NCBI GenBank assembly: GCA_028768545.1
Contig: CP054838.1
Span: forward strand, 2,963,001 to 3,027,000
From: Desulfobacter sp.
GTDB lineage: Bacteria; Desulfobacterota; Desulfobacteria; Desulfobacterales; Desulfobacteraceae
Direction of reading: 5' to 3'
Length of the DNA: 64,000 nucleotides
Shown here: positions 45,962 through 56,148 of the stretch, piece after piece
Position numbering within the stretch: position 1 is the stretch's first letter
How the letters are laid out: the number at the start of each line of letters is the position of its first letter
The notes under the pieces: model-generated
Told to the model about the DNA's origin: nothing
What the model saw: only the letters and a program-made list of their open reading frames with translations
Database searches by the model: none
Made by a program: the position numbers and the translations under genes

Positions 45962-47410
45962 GGGCGTTCAAAATTCTGTGTCAGTTGAATGAAAGCTGAT
46001 ATACTCAGCTAAATAAGGAGAACTGACATGACCGAAGAAAACACCGAATTTGATTTTCAAAAAGCCCTTAAAGGCATCCAGGAAGGTAAACCCTTCACAG
46101 GTAAGGGCGGCGTCCTTACATCATTAATCAAAAATCTTGCTGAAGCTGCTCTTGAAGGAGAGTTGGAGTCCCATCTCGGGCAGGAAGTTTCTGCCAACCG
46201 CCGTAATGGAAAAAGCAAAAAGACCATTAAATCCCTGGATGGTAAATTTGAGCTAAAACCCCCGCGTGACAGGGCCGGAACCTTCTCTCCACAGATCGTC
46301 AAAAAACATCAGACAACGCTCAGCGATGAAATTGAAAGAAAGATAATAGCCCTTTACGGCCTGGGCATGAGTTATAATGATATGGCTTCCCATTTACAGG
46401 AAATCTATGGACTTGAGATTTCAAATGCCACTCTGAGCACCATTACCGATAAAATCATCCATACCGTCAAAGAATGGCAGGCCAGGCCGTTGGAAAATGT
46501 GTACCCAATCGTATGGCTTGATGCCATACATTATAAAGTACGAGAAAACGGAAAGGTCGGCAGCAAAGCCGTTTACACAATTCTTGGGGTGAATATCGAG
46601 GGCCGCAAAGAGGTTCTTGGGCTGTACATATCCGAGAATGAGGGTGCGAACTTCTGGCTGCAGGTGTTAACAGACCTTTCAAACCGAGGGGTAAAAGATA
46701 TCCTGATTGCCTGTGTTGATGGTCTAAAAGGTTTTCCCGAGGCCATTGAGACCATATTCCCGGACACAGAAGTTCAACTCTGCGTAGTCCACCAGATCCG
46801 AAATTCATTGAAATACGTTGGTTCCAAAAATAAAAAGGAATTTATGACAGATCTAAAACGTGTTTATAAAGCGGTCAATAAGGATCTGGCCGAAGAAGAA
46901 CTGGATATCTTGGAAAATAAATGGAATGACAAATACCCGATTGTGATAAAATCCTGGCGGAACAACTGGGAACGCCTCAGTCATTTCTTTAAATATCCAG
47001 AAGAGATTCGACGGATAATATACACCACAAATACCATTGAGGCTGTGCATCGACAGTTTCGAAAACTGACCAAAACAAAGGGATCATTCCCGAACCAGGA
47101 CAGCCTGTTAAAGCTGCTTTACATGGGGATCCAGAACGCCAGTAAAAAATGGACAATGCCGATTCAAAATTGGTCACTGACAATTTCCCAGTTGGCAATT
47201 TTCTTTGAAGGCCGGCTGGATAAAGAGCTGGGAATTTGATAGGGATTTATTTACAGATGGAAAAGATGGTTCCAGGAACTCCACTCCAGCAAAAGTCAAC
47301 TCCTCCGACGTGGCTGATTGAAGGCCCATTCTCGGACCTGACTTTTACTTCCGCTGGCGCTGAGGCAGATCCAGGAACCGAAACCGTGACACAGAATTCT
47401 GAACATTCCC
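45962..47410 (+). mobile_element. IS256-family insertion sequence
   Basis: About 1.45 kb. Left end GGGCGTTCAAAATTCTGTGT (45962 onward); the right end reads, on the minus strand, GGGAATGTTCAGAATTCTGT from 47410. The repeats match apart from a two-base gap and a mismatch. Flanks (AAATATGA / AAATAATT) share only five bases, so a clean target duplication was not found. Confidence 0.8.
46028..47239 (+). CDS. IS256-family (mutator-type) transposase
   Basis: 403-residue transposase with the mutator-family catalytic residues: D in VWLDAIHYKV, D in ACVDGLKGFPEAI and E in TNTIEAVHRQFRK. The N-terminus (LIKNLAEAALEGELESHLG) and the C-terminus are complete. AAGGAGAACTGAC precedes the ATG. No interruption is seen. 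Confidence 0.93.
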   Translation: MTEENTEFDFQKALKGIQEGKPFTGKGGVLTSLIKNLAEAALEGELESHLGQEVSANRRNGKSKKTIKSLDGKFELKPPRDRAGTFSPQIVKKHQTTLSDEIERKIIALYGLGMSYNDMASHLQEIYGLEISNATLSTITDKIIHTVKEWQARPLENVYPIVWLDAIHYKVRENGKVGSKAVYTILGVNIEGRKEVLGLYISENEGANFWLQVLTDLSNRGVKDILIACVDGLKGFPEAIETIFPDTEVQLCVVHQIRNSLKYVGSKNKKEFMTDLKRVYKAVNKDLAEEELDILENKWNDKYPIVIKSWRNNWERLSHFFKYPEEIRRIIYTTNTIEAVHRQFRKLTKTKGSFPNQDSLLKLLYMGIQNASKKWTMPIQNWSLTISQLAIFFEGRLDKELGI

Positions 47411-47666
47411 AAATAATTTAAAATCCAAGATCTTATTGCCACATGAGTTGTGTTAATCATTACCGTAAAAAAACGCACAATAATGGTATTAGCTGTCGTT
47501 TTTTCTCCTGATCCCCAACCCCAACGTATGGTATGCGGCCATCTTCTATGCATGTGGGTCAAAAATCAAGATTATGCCCTGTTAAATTTCATCTTCACGA
47601 ATTTAAGAAACCAGGATTATATATTATTTTGTTGACATCTTATTTTGGTAGTCATATTTATTTTTT

Positions 47667-47879
47667 ATGGATTACAACCATCAAACGGTTAAGCAAGCCA
47701 TTCTGGATCATTGCATGGAAACAGGGATTTCTTTTGATGATTTCTGCAAAATTTGGTCAGCCCAAATAAACGAATACCCGTCAATTTTTGACACCTTTTT
47801 CAACACCCCGTTTTCAGAAATATCAAAGGTTGCCAAAGATGCCAGGGTTAAATTATTGATGGACATTTTCACCGAATAG
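47667..47879 (+). CDS. Hypothetical protein (70 aa)
   Basis: A small acidic/hydrophobic protein (MDYNHQTVKQAILDHC, later FFNTPFSEISKVAKDA) of no recognised family. A TTGACA (47632-47637) and TATTTA with 17-base spacing lie just upstream, giving a leader of only a few bases and no ribosome-binding site, so translation is uncertain. It lies in the inverted segment beyond the IS256 element. Confidence 0.4.
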   Translation: MDYNHQTVKQAILDHCMETGISFDDFCKIWSAQINEYPSIFDTFFNTPFSEISKVAKDARVKLLMDIFTE

Positions 47880-48140
47880 CTCGGATCTCTTTTTTCATAA
47901 CTCCCTTCCCTGCAAAAGCAGGGTTACACACAAATTAAGTATCCCCTGCCAAAGTACTTGTATTTGCCTGAACCGATTGAGTTCGAATTCTTGTTTACAA
48001 TAAGCTGGGTACTCTGGAAAGTCTACGAATTTGAGAGACCCGACAAGGATAATTAATCCGAACTCCGGATATGGCACAACACTGGTGCTACCGGAGCCCT
48101 CAGGAGGCGTGAGTATCGTTTTCTCAAGGGCATCTCAAAA
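47880..48140. other. Intergenic stretch next to the displaced ISKra4 end
   Basis: In the inverted orientation this is the DNA that originally lay to the right of the ISKra4 element. It ends with the 8-bp target duplication (48133-48140). A short stem-loop GCAGGGTTACAC/CCTGC pattern occurs near 47910; no gene is supported. Confidence 0.3.
48133..48140 (-). repeat. Right 8-bp target duplication of the ISKra4 element (inverted)
   Basis: Reads TTTTGAGA on the minus strand, identical to 36945-36952. Confidence 0.8.
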
Positions 48141-48335
48141 GGGCGCATTCCCATTTTCCCGGTTATACCGCTGGCACTGGATTGTGCATGTTTGCCATCT
48201 GCTTCAGGCAGTTCCAACGCCCTGCTTTATAAAATGATCGCAGCATAATCATTTTTTCTGCATTCTCCCGATACCAAAAGATGCATGGACCTTTAAGACG
48301 TAAATTCACGACTCTCCGAATCGAACTTTCAATAG
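48141..48335 (-). mobile_element. ISKra4-family element, right part (displaced and inverted)
   Basis: Contains the right inverted repeat (48141-48164) and the last 57 codons of the transposase (48163-48335, minus strand). It joins in frame to 38288: CTATTGAA on the left part continues as CTATTGAAAGTTCG here. Confidence 0.85.
48163..48335 (-). pseudogene. ISKra4-family transposase, 3' part
   Basis: Encodes the C-terminus IESSIRRVVNLRLKGP followed by FWYRENAEKMIMLRSFYKAG, exactly what follows GSGAIE in this family. The matching 5' part is at 37054-38288. Neither half is functional alone. Confidence 0.82.
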
Positions 48336-49172
48336 GGTTCTGTTGCAAAAAATTATTAATGTCTGATACAAGTCCGTTTTGGCACTAATTTATTTGCAGA
48401 GAGATAGTATGAAAAATGAAAACCCTTTCAAGTGGCGTCATTATGAAAAAGAAATCATCCTGTTGAATGTTCGCTGGTATCTGAGATATCAACTGAGTTA
48501 CAGGAATCTGGAAGAGATGATGCAAGAACGGGGCTTGTCTGTGGATCACAGTACCATTTACCGATGGGTTCAGCGCTATGCTCCTGAAATGGAAAAGCGA
48601 AGCAGGAAGTATCTGCGGCAATCAAATGATTCTTACCGTATTGATGAAACATATATCAAGGTGCGGGGGAAAATGAAGTATCTTTACCGAGCGGTCGATT
48701 CCCGTGGAAATACCATCGATTTTCTTCTTCGCAGCAGACGTAATATGGAATCTGCCAAACGATTTTTTAAAAAGATGCTGCGAGCTTCCAATAGCTCCAG
48801 ACCTCGGGTTCTGAGTGTTGACGGAAATCCTGCATATCCTCCGGCAGTAAAGGCTTTGAAAGAAAAAAAGCTTCTGAATAAGGACTGTATCCTAAGACAG
48901 AATAAATATCTGAACAATATTATTGAGCAAGACCACCGGTTTATCAAAAAGCTTGTCAGAGCTGGTATGGGGTTCAAGACATTTCATTCTGCCTGGCGGA
49001 CGCTAAAAGGTTATGAAATTATGAACATGATCAGAAAAGGACAAGTTAAAAATATCAGGAAGGGAGAAATTTTAAAGCAGAAAGAATTCGTCGAAAATCT
49101 GTTTTCTTATGCTGCGTAAATTTTACGCCTGAACGATCTCTTTGTCCTGGAAATATTTTTTGCAACAGAACC
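48336..49172 (+). mobile_element. IS6-family insertion sequence, copy B
   Basis: 837 bp, opposite in direction to copy A and identical to it as far as I compared. Left flank TTCAATAG is the reverse complement of the word left of copy A; the right flank is GAATTTAC, 210 bp before ileS. Confidence 0.92.
48379..49119 (+). CDS. IS6-family transposase, copy B
   Basis: 246 residues, identical in protein sequence to copy A (catalytic D in RIDETYIKV, D in LSVDGNPAYPP, E in NIIEQDHRF). The frame is intact; translation probably begins at the ATG at 48409, after AGAGAGATAGT. Confidence 0.92.
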   Translation: MALIYLQRDSMKNENPFKWRHYEKEIILLNVRWYLRYQLSYRNLEEMMQERGLSVDHSTIYRWVQRYAPEMEKRSRKYLRQSNDSYRIDETYIKVRGKMKYLYRAVDSRGNTIDFLLRSRRNMESAKRFFKKMLRASNSSRPRVLSVDGNPAYPPAVKALKEKKLLNKDCILRQNKYLNNIIEQDHRFIKKLVRAGMGFKTFHSAWRTLKGYEIMNMIRKGQVKNIRKGEILKQKEFVENLFSYAA

Positions 49173-49382
49173 GAATTTACCATATGGGGTTGAATTTGAG
49201 ACCCAGGTTTTTCCCCTGTAAAAACCCCTTAATTTAAATCCCTTGGATTATCCTGTGCTGCCCTGTGAACGTTTGGGTTTTCAAATCCGCAAATCATGCA
49301 TATTTCTTGACTTTTTTACCGATTACCATTAAAAGGTAGGGTTTAGTATTAAATGTCAACTTATCCCTACACTGGAGGAATA

Positions 49383-52178
49383 ATGGATTATAAAAAAACC
49401 TTGAACCTGCCTTCAACCAAGTTTGCAATGAAGGCCAACCTTCCCCAGCGCGAACCTGCCATGATCAAAGCGTGGGAACAAAAAAAGATATATGAAAAAC
49501 TCAGAGAGCAGTCCAAGGACAAACCCCAATTTATTCTCCATGACGGCCCTCCCTATGCCAATGGTCATCTTCACATGGGCCATGCCATCAATAAAATTTT
49601 AAAGGACATCATTATCAGATCCAGGCAGATGAGCGGTTTTGATGCCCCCTATGTACCGGGCTGGGATTGTCACGGACTGCCCATTGAACATAATGTGGAC
49701 AAGAAACTGGGCAAAAAAAAGAAAGAGATGACCCCGGTGCAGGTCAGGCAGGAATGCCGGGCCTATGCAGCAAAATTCGTGGAAATCCAGAAAGAGGAGT
49801 TCAAACGGTTTGGGGTGGCAGGCGAGTGGGATGACCCCTATTTGACCATGAACTATCCCTATGAAGCCAGGATCGCCAAAGAGTGCGGGGAATTTGCCCT
49901 GTCAGGGGATATGTTTCTGGGTAAAAAACCCATTTATTGGTGTTGTAATTGTCAGACCGCCCTGGCAGAAGCGGAGATTGAATACCATGACCATACCTCG
50001 CCTTTCATCTATGTGAAGTTTCCCTTAAAAGACGAGATCTCTGATCTGATTCCCGGTCTTGACGGCAACACCGTATCCATGGTGATCTGGACCACCACCC
50101 CCTGGACCCTGCCGTCCAACCTCGGGGTCTGTCTTCATCCTGATTTTGTCTATTCAGCCGTAAAAACAAAGGATCACGGGGTTTTGATCATGGCCAAAGA
50201 ACTGGTTGAAACCGTGATGCAGGCCTTTGATATGACCGATTTTCGGGTCTTGGGTGATATGGCTGCCAAGGATCTTGAAAATAAAAAATGTTCCCATCCC
50301 ATTTACGAGAGGGATTCCCTGATCATCCTGGGAGACCATGTCACCTTAGAGGCCGGTACGGGCTGTGTCCATACCTCACCCGGACACGGGGCGGACGACC
50401 ATATTGCAGGAAAACGCTATGGCCTGGACTGTTATTCTCCGGTGGAGGACAACGGGGTTTTTTCCAAGGATGTGGAGCTTTTCGGGGGTCAGTTTATTTT
50501 TAAGGCCAATGCCGAAATTAACAAGGTTCTTGAAGAAAAAAATGCCTTGATTAAAAATGAAAATCTCTCCCATTCCTATCCCCATTGCTGGCGGTGCAAA
50601 AAGCCTGTGATTTACAGGGCCACCCCCCAGTGGTTTATCTCTATGGATAAAATGAAACTCAGGGCCAAAAGCCTTGAAGAGATTAACAATGTCAACTGGA
50701 TTCCCTCCTGGGGCCGGGAGAGAATTTATGCCATGATCGAACATCGCCCGGACTGGTGTCTGTCACGCCAGCGCTCCTGGGGGGTTCCCATTCCTGTTTT
50801 TCATTGCAACGAGTGTAAAAAGGTCTATGTGACCAGAGCGTCTGTGGATAAAATTCATGAGCTGTTCACCCAGTACTCTTCGGATATCTGGTTTGACAAG
50901 GATGCGTCCTTTCTCATGCCCGAGGGTGCAACCTGTGAATGCGGTTCAAAAAAATTTACCAAAGACCATAATATCCTGGATGTCTGGTTTGACTCCGGTG
51001 TCAGCCATGCAGCGGTTCTTGAAGAAAGAGAAGGCCTTTGCCGGCCTGCGGACATGTACCTTGAAGGATCTGACCAGCACAGGGGATGGTTTCATTCATC
51101 CTTGCTGACCGGTGTGGGACGAACCGGCCATGCCCCCTACAAGGCGGTTCTCACCCACGGGTTTGTGGTGGATGAAAAAGGGCATAAAATGTCCAAGTCC
51201 GTGGGCAATGTGGTGGCCCCTGAAAAGGTGATCAAGCAGTATGGGGCAGATGTTCTCAGACTATGGGCCGCGTCTGCGGATTACCGCGGGGATGTCAGCA
51301 TCTCGGACAATATTATCAAACAGCTTTCCGATGCCTATCGCAGGATCAGAAATACCTGCAGGTTTATGCTGGGCAACCTCAACGAGTTCACAACTGCGGA
51401 CTATCGGCCTGTGGACAAGATGGGCGAGCTGGACCGGTTTATCCTCCACCGGCTTCACACGGTGGTCAAACGGTGTCTGGCAGCCTATGAGGATTATGAA
51501 TTCCATGTGATCTACCACACCCTGCACAATTTTTGCGTGGTGGATCTGTCCTCATTTTATCTGGATATTATCAAAGACAGGCTTTATACCTCACCTGGAA
51601 ACTCGGAAGAACGAAAAGATGCCCAGACGGCCATGGCGTTGATCCTGGACGCCCTTGTCCGGATCATGGCACCGATTCTGCCCTTTACCTCAGAAGAAAT
51701 TTATACCCATATGTCCCTTGAGAACGGACCCAAGGAGAGCATCCACCTGGAAGATATGGTTGTGGTTGACAAGGCATGGGAAAATCAGGAACTTGCCGCC
51801 AAATGGGAAAATATCAGGGCATTGAGAGCCGAGGTCACCAAGGCATTGGAAGAGGCCAGAACAGCCAAACTCATCGGCCATCCCCTGGATGCCGCCGTTG
51901 AAATCAAACTGCCCAAAGGCGAACTTGCCGATCAGGTGGCGAACTTGCCTGAAGCCCTCAATGATATCCTCATTGTGTCCCAGGCCAAGATTGTGGATGC
52001 CCTGGAAGGTGATGTGTTTGAAGGCCGTGAAATCGAAGGCCTTGCCATCCGTGTAACAAAGGCAGTCGGTGAAAAATGTGAACGATGCTGGCGGTTTGAT
52101 ACCCAGATTGGCAGCCATGCGGATTATCCCACGGCCTGTCCGCGTTGTGCCAATGCCTTAAAAAACATTCTCGGGTAA
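49383..52178 (+). CDS. ileS: Isoleucyl-tRNA synthetase
   Basis: Charges tRNA-Ile and edits misacylated valine. The 931-residue protein shows the class I signatures [10 protein letters not shown] (HIGH-like) and KMSKSVGN (KMSKS), the editing-domain region with [10 protein letters not shown] and the C-terminal zinc-binding CERCW...CPRC motif. Start chosen at the ATG at 49383, directly after GGAGGAATA; the frame is open ten codons further. It begins 210 bp from IS6 copy B, so its native promoter region may be shortened. lspA follows with almost no gap. Confidence 0.95.
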   Translation: MDYKKTLNLPSTKFAMKANLPQREPAMIKAWEQKKIYEKLREQSKDKPQFILHDGPPYANGHLHMGHAINKILKDIIIRSRQMSGFDAPYVPGWDCHGLPIEHNVDKKLGKKKKEMTPVQVRQECRAYAAKFVEIQKEEFKRFGVAGEWDDPYLTMNYPYEARIAKECGEFALSGDMFLGKKPIYWCCNCQTALAEAEIEYHDHTSPFIYVKFPLKDEISDLIPGLDGNTVSMVIWTTTPWTLPSNLGVCLHPDFVYSAVKTKDHGVLIMAKELVETVMQAFDMTDFRVLGDMAAKDLENKKCSHPIYERDSLIILGDHVTLEAGTGCVHTSPGHGADDHIAGKRYGLDCYSPVEDNGVFSKDVELFGGQFIFKANAEINKVLEEKNALIKNENLSHSYPHCWRCKKPVIYRATPQWFISMDKMKLRAKSLEEINNVNWIPSWGRERIYAMIEHRPDWCLSRQRSWGVPIPVFHCNECKKVYVTRASVDKIHELFTQYSSDIWFDKDASFLMPEGATCECGSKKFTKDHNILDVWFDSGVSHAAVLEEREGLCRPADMYLEGSDQHRGWFHSSLLTGVGRTGHAPYKAVLTHGFVVDEKGHKMSKSVGNVVAPEKVIKQYGADVLRLWAASADYRGDVSISDNIIKQLSDAYRRIRNTCRFMLGNLNEFTTADYRPVDKMGELDRFILHRLHTVVKRCLAAYEDYEFHVIYHTLHNFCVVDLSSFYLDIIKDRLYTSPGNSEERKDAQTAMALILDALVRIMAPILPFTSEEIYTHMSLENGPKESIHLEDMVVVDKAWENQELAAKWENIRALRAEVTKALEEARTAKLIGHPLDAAVEIKLPKGELADQVANLPEALNDILIVSQAKIVDALEGDVFEGREIEGLAIRVTKAVGEKCERCWRFDTQIGSHADYPTACPRCANALKNILG

Positions 52179-52183
52179 TTTTT

Positions 52184-52672
52184 GTGATATCAAACGAAAT
52201 TAAACGATTGATCCTGGTCGGCGGGGGCGTGGCCCTTGCCGACCAGGTGACTAAGTTTTTCATTACCAAATACCTGGCCGTGTACGATTATATTGTCGTG
52301 GTTGAAGGTTTTTTCAATATCAATCATGTGCTCAATCCTGGCGGTGCGTTTGGTTTTTTTGCCACCCAGTCCCCGGCTGTCAGAACATTTGTCTTTTTGT
52401 TTCTTTCTTCCCTAGTGGCCTTGTTTGTTCTATGGCTGTACGGGAAAACCGCCCAAACCCATATTTTTCTTTCCCATGGTCTGGCCATGATTTTCGGCGG
52501 GGCAATAGGGAATCTCATCGACCGGTTCCGGTTTGGAAAGGTCGTGGATTTTTTAGATTTTTATCTGGGAACTGCCCATTGGCCGGCCTTTAATATTGCC
52601 GATTCAGCCATTTCCATCGGCATGGCCATTCTGATCTATCATGTGCTATTCAATAAAATACCTGAAATTTAG
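52184..52672 (+). CDS. lspA: Lipoprotein signal peptidase (signal peptidase II)
   Basis: Cleaves the signal peptide of diacylglyceryl-prolipoproteins. The roughly 162-residue protein has four hydrophobic segments and the two conserved aspartate regions, GGAIGNLIDR and FNIADSAISIG. I take the GTG at 52184, six bases after the ileS stop; the open frame reaches upstream into the end of ileS. With lgt immediately downstream, both steps of lipoprotein maturation are encoded side by side. Confidence 0.93.
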   Translation: MISNEIKRLILVGGGVALADQVTKFFITKYLAVYDYIVVVEGFFNINHVLNPGGAFGFFATQSPAVRTFVFLFLSSLVALFVLWLYGKTAQTHIFLSHGLAMIFGGAIGNLIDRFRFGKVVDFLDFYLGTAHWPAFNIADSAISIGMAILIYHVLFNKIPEI

Positions 52673-52686
52673 ATAAAGGACAGATT

Positions 52687-53457
52687 ATGTATCCCATTCT
52701 TTTGGAGATCGGCAGCCTCAAGCTATATACCTACGGCCTTTTTATGGCCTTGGGATTTCTTGCGGCCATCTGGTTTACCAAACGAAATGCAAAATTTTAC
52801 GGGGTTTCAGACAGGATCGTATCTGATCTTTTTTTTACCATCCTGGTCTCAGCCATTGTCGGGGCAAGACTCCTCTATGTTTTGATCAATTTTCGGGCCT
52901 ACCAGGATAATCTTTTAGAGATCTTTAAAATCTGGAACGGCGGGCTTGTTTTTTTTGGCGGTTTTTTATCTGCGGCCCTGACTGTGATCATCTTTTTACG
53001 AATCAAAAAGATGAACCTTTGGAAAACAGCTGACATCCTGGCTCCCGGACTTGCCCTGGGGCATTCTTTGGGACGGTTCGGCTGTCTTTTTGCCGGCTGC
53101 TGCTATGGAAGGCATTGTGATCTGCCCTTTGCCATCACCTTTACCCATGCCCAGAGTCTGGCCCCTTTAAATCAGCCCCTGCATCCCACCCAGCTGTATA
53201 TGGTGGGGTCCAACTTTATTTTGTTTTTAATTCTTCTGGCCATCCAGAAAAGAAAACGGTTCAACGGCATGGTTTTTTTAAGCTATGTCATGCTTTACTC
53301 TATGTTCAGGGCAATTGTGGAATTTTTCCGGGGGGATTTTCGGGGGGATTTTTTCTTTGAATTTCTCTCCTTGTCCCAGGGCATCGGCCTGAGCGTGTCC
53401 ATCCTGGCATTGGTATTTATAATCGTCCGTATTCGATCCGCCCATGGCACTGATTAA
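52687..53457 (+). CDS. lgt: Prolipoprotein diacylglyceryl transferase
   Basis: Transfers diacylglycerol from phospholipid to the lipobox cysteine. The 256-residue membrane protein has the Lgt signature GHSLGRFGCLFAGCCYG and the HPTQLY segment with its essential histidine, plus about seven hydrophobic segments. ATAAAGGACAGATT precedes the ATG. Its last 14 bp overlap the start of holA. Confidence 0.95.
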   Translation: MYPILLEIGSLKLYTYGLFMALGFLAAIWFTKRNAKFYGVSDRIVSDLFFTILVSAIVGARLLYVLINFRAYQDNLLEIFKIWNGGLVFFGGFLSAALTVIIFLRIKKMNLWKTADILAPGLALGHSLGRFGCLFAGCCYGRHCDLPFAITFTHAQSLAPLNQPLHPTQLYMVGSNFILFLILLAIQKRKRFNGMVFLSYVMLYSMFRAIVEFFRGDFRGDFFFEFLSLSQGIGLSVSILALVFIIVRIRSAHGTD

Positions 53458-54691
53458 GTATAATACCCTGGCCTCGAGCCTGGATTCACTCACCGGGGAT
53501 GGCTGTGCCAAGGTTTTTTTGATCTGCGGAGAGCCTTTTTTGGTCAGGCGGTCGTTGGACATGCTGACCCATGAGTTGCTCAAGGGGCTGCCCAGGGAAT
53601 TTGCCCTGGAAAACCTGGACGGAAAGACCATCATGGTCGGAGATATTGTGGAACAGGTATCCACCTTTTCTTTTCTCCAGTCCCAAAAGGTGATTGTGCT
53701 CAAAGATGCGCCTTTGTTTTTGGCCAAAGCCCGTCCCAATGAGATTGCTTACGCGCCAAAAGACGTGGATATCCTGGGGGCACTCATTGAAAAGGGAATT
53801 CCTGAAAATCATACCCTGGTGATCACCTGCGGTCCTCCTGACCGGCGGAAAAAAATATATAAGCTTTTGTTAAAACAGGGTATGATCATTGACTGTACCG
53901 TGGCCTCAGGGGTTCGAAAGGCCGATCTGGATGAGCAAAGATCTGTGCTCAAAGACCTTGCCCGGGGGCTTTTGAGCGGGACCAATAAAAAGATGGACCC
54001 CCAGGGATTCAATGCGTTGGTGGACCAGACCGGATTTAACCCTGAGCTCTTTGCCCGGAATATTGAAAAATTGCTGGCCTATACCGGCACCCGGCCTGGG
54101 ATTTTTCCCCAGGATGTAATGGCTGTGGTCAACAAGGATAAAAAAGACCCCATATTCAGCCTGACCAATGCATTAATGGAAAAAGACGGGCCCAAGGCCC
54201 TCGCTCTTTTATCTTCATTGTTTTCAGAAGGGTTTCATCCCTTGCAGATTTTAAAAACCCTGGAGAATCAACTGCGAAAACTTCTGGCTATCAAATGTTT
54301 TGTCATAGGTGTTTACAAGGAAATTTCTATCCTTCCGCCGTTGAAAACCATGCATTTTAACGGGTTTAAACAGGTGATGATGCCAAGGATTCAGGCCTAT
54401 GATACTGTCCGAACCAAGGCGGATCAGACACTGGCTTCAAATCTGGCGTCTCATTTGAAACCGGAAAAAAAGAGCAAGGCAATCAGCTCAGATCTTTTGC
54501 TTGCTCCCAATCCTAAAAACCCGTATCCTGTGTTCCAGAATTTCCTAAAATCAGAAAATTTTTCCCTGGATGAATTGACACGGTCATTGACGGCATTGGC
54601 CGACCTGGATTATCGCCTGAAATCATCCGGCATGGATGCCAAAATCGGGATTGAAAATTTTATCATTATCCTTTGTTCAACAGGAGGTTGA
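53444..54691 (+). CDS. holA: DNA polymerase III subunit delta
   Basis: Clamp-loader subunit that opens the beta clamp. The 415-residue protein shows the N-terminal LICGEPFLVRRSLDML, a KVIVLKDAPLF strand and the helical C-terminal region with DPIFSLTNALMEKDGPKALALL. It is longer than the E. coli delta (about 343 residues). Overlap with lgt suggests translational coupling; pyk follows directly. Confidence 0.88.
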   Translation: MALIKYNTLASSLDSLTGDGCAKVFLICGEPFLVRRSLDMLTHELLKGLPREFALENLDGKTIMVGDIVEQVSTFSFLQSQKVIVLKDAPLFLAKARPNEIAYAPKDVDILGALIEKGIPENHTLVITCGPPDRRKKIYKLLLKQGMIIDCTVASGVRKADLDEQRSVLKDLARGLLSGTNKKMDPQGFNALVDQTGFNPELFARNIEKLLAYTGTRPGIFPQDVMAVVNKDKKDPIFSLTNALMEKDGPKALALLSSLFSEGFHPLQILKTLENQLRKLLAIKCFVIGVYKEISILPPLKTMHFNGFKQVMMPRIQAYDTVRTKADQTLASNLASHLKPEKKSKAISSDLLLAPNPKNPYPVFQNFLKSENFSLDELTRSLTALADLDYRLKSSGMDAKIGIENFIIILCSTGG

Positions 54692-54692
54692 A

Positions 54693-56120
54693 TTGAATAC
54701 TAGAAAAACAAAAATTGTGGCAACGATTTCCAACCTGAACTGCTCGCCTGAGTTTATCCAGAGGCTCTACGATGCCGGGATGAATGTGGTTCGGCTCAAT
54801 ACCGCCCATATGAGCCATGAAGATGCATTGGAGGTGATCCAGAACACCCGGAAAGTCTCTGACAAAATCGGAATTCTCATTGATACCAAAGGGCCTGAAA
54901 TACGTACCTGTGATGCTGATGCGCCTTTGGTCGTCAAACACGGGGATTATATCCGGATCAAAGGGGCGCCCCATGAAAAATCTGCCGATGATGTCATCTG
55001 CGTTTCCTATACCCATTTTGTTGAAGATGTGCCTGTCGGTTCTTCCGTGCTTATTGATGACGGGTATATTGCCCTTGCCGTGATGAAAAAGGATGAGGAC
55101 TTTTTGATTTGCCATGTTGAAAATGACGGGGTGATTCATCCCAGAAAGAGTATCAACATTCCCACAGTCCATGTGAAATTACCGGCGTTGAGTGAAAAAG
55201 ACAAAGGCTTTATCCGGTTTGCCGCAGACCAGGACCTTGATTTTATAGCCCATTCCTTTGTCCGGAACCAGGAAGATGTGATTGCGGTTCAAAATATTTT
55301 GGACCAGAAAAAATCACCCATCAAAATTATTGCCAAGATAGAAAACTCCGACGGGGTAAAGTATTTGTATGAAATTCTTGAACATGCCTATGGGGTAATG
55401 ATTGCCAGGGGAGATCTGGCCGTGGAAATTCCCACGGAACAGATTCCGTTGATACAAAAACAGATTGTCCAGACCTGCATTGAGATGCGGCGTCCTGTGA
55501 TTGTGGCCACCCAGATGCTTCACTCGATGATTGAATCCCCGAGACCCACACGGGCGGAAGTTTCCGATGTGGCCAATGCCTGCCTGGACCATGCCGATGC
55601 CCTGATGCTCTCGGGGGAGACCGCCAATGGCAAATACCCTGAAGTTGCCGTACGGACCATGGCCAAAATTGCCGAAGAGGTAGAAGAAAAGAGAAGCTCA
55701 TTTATTGATGTGCCCTATTCAACCACGAAAAAGGTCACGGCCTACCTTGCAAAATCAGCTGTAAAAGCGGCACTTCGCCTGCACACCAAGGGGATCGTGG
55801 CGGATTCTCTCTCAGGGGCAACCATTTTGGCCCTGGCGGCCTACCGGGGGGACAACCCCATTTTTGCCCAGGTCTATGACCGGCGGGTCATGCGTCAGCT
55901 TTCCCTGTCATTCGGGGTGTTTGCAGACTATATCCCCTTGGAAATCACCACGGCAAGAACGGCAGAGCCCTTGCAAAATGCCATCTGCCGGCTGCTGGAT
56001 GAAAATCAATTCAAGGATGATCATCTGATCATCGTACTTGCCGGCAGCTTTGGACCTGAACATGGGGCGTCATTTATAGAAATCAGCACTGCCGCAAGTT
56101 TTAAGGATAAATGTAAATAA
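54693..56120 (+). CDS. pyk: Pyruvate kinase
   Basis: Converts PEP and ADP to pyruvate and ATP. The 475-residue protein shows KTKIVATISNL, DTKGPEIRTC, the metal-binding IIAKIENSDG, VMIARGDLAVEI and MLSGETANGKYP. The most probable start is the TTG at 54693, which follows AACAGGAGG at ideal spacing, one base after the holA stop; the upstream ATG at 54636 lies inside holA. Sequence after GDLAVEI differs from the common E-type order only in details. Confidence 0.93.
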   Translation: MNTRKTKIVATISNLNCSPEFIQRLYDAGMNVVRLNTAHMSHEDALEVIQNTRKVSDKIGILIDTKGPEIRTCDADAPLVVKHGDYIRIKGAPHEKSADDVICVSYTHFVEDVPVGSSVLIDDGYIALAVMKKDEDFLICHVENDGVIHPRKSINIPTVHVKLPALSEKDKGFIRFAADQDLDFIAHSFVRNQEDVIAVQNILDQKKSPIKIIAKIENSDGVKYLYEILEHAYGVMIARGDLAVEIPTEQIPLIQKQIVQTCIEMRRPVIVATQMLHSMIESPRPTRAEVSDVANACLDHADALMLSGETANGKYPEVAVRTMAKIAEEVEEKRSSFIDVPYSTTKKVTAYLAKSAVKAALRLHTKGIVADSLSGATILALAAYRGDNPIFAQVYDRRVMRQLSLSFGVFADYIPLEITTARTAEPLQNAICRLLDENQFKDDHLIIVLAGSFGPEHGASFIEISTAASFKDKCK

Positions 56121-56148
56121 GGCTTAAAGGGTGATGAAATATCCAAGG

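Larger units (their letters stand above)
39126..48335. other. Inverted segment between IS6 copies A and B
   Basis: The 9.2 kb between oppositely oriented IS6 copies A and B is reversed relative to its flanks. Evidence: the ISKra4 transposase stops at 38288 and its exact continuation starts at 48335 on the minus strand, with CTATTGAA present on both sides of the split; the right ISKra4 repeat and its 8-bp target duplication are also found there, reversed. This is the product expected from intramolecular replicative transposition of an IS6 element in its inverting mode, or from recombination between inverted copies. Confidence 0.85.

Noticed and set aside
45953..47419. Target duplication for the IS256 element
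   Set aside because: Flanks AAATATGA and AAATAATT share only the first five bases, which may be chance.
47236..47421. Short reading frame downstream of the IS256 transposase
   Set aside because: It lies within the non-coding right end of the IS, has no ribosome-binding site and resembles no protein.
54636..54692. Upstream ATG of pyruvate kinase at 54636
   Set aside because: It lies inside holA in another frame without a ribosome-binding site; the TTG at 54693 follows AACAGGAGG.
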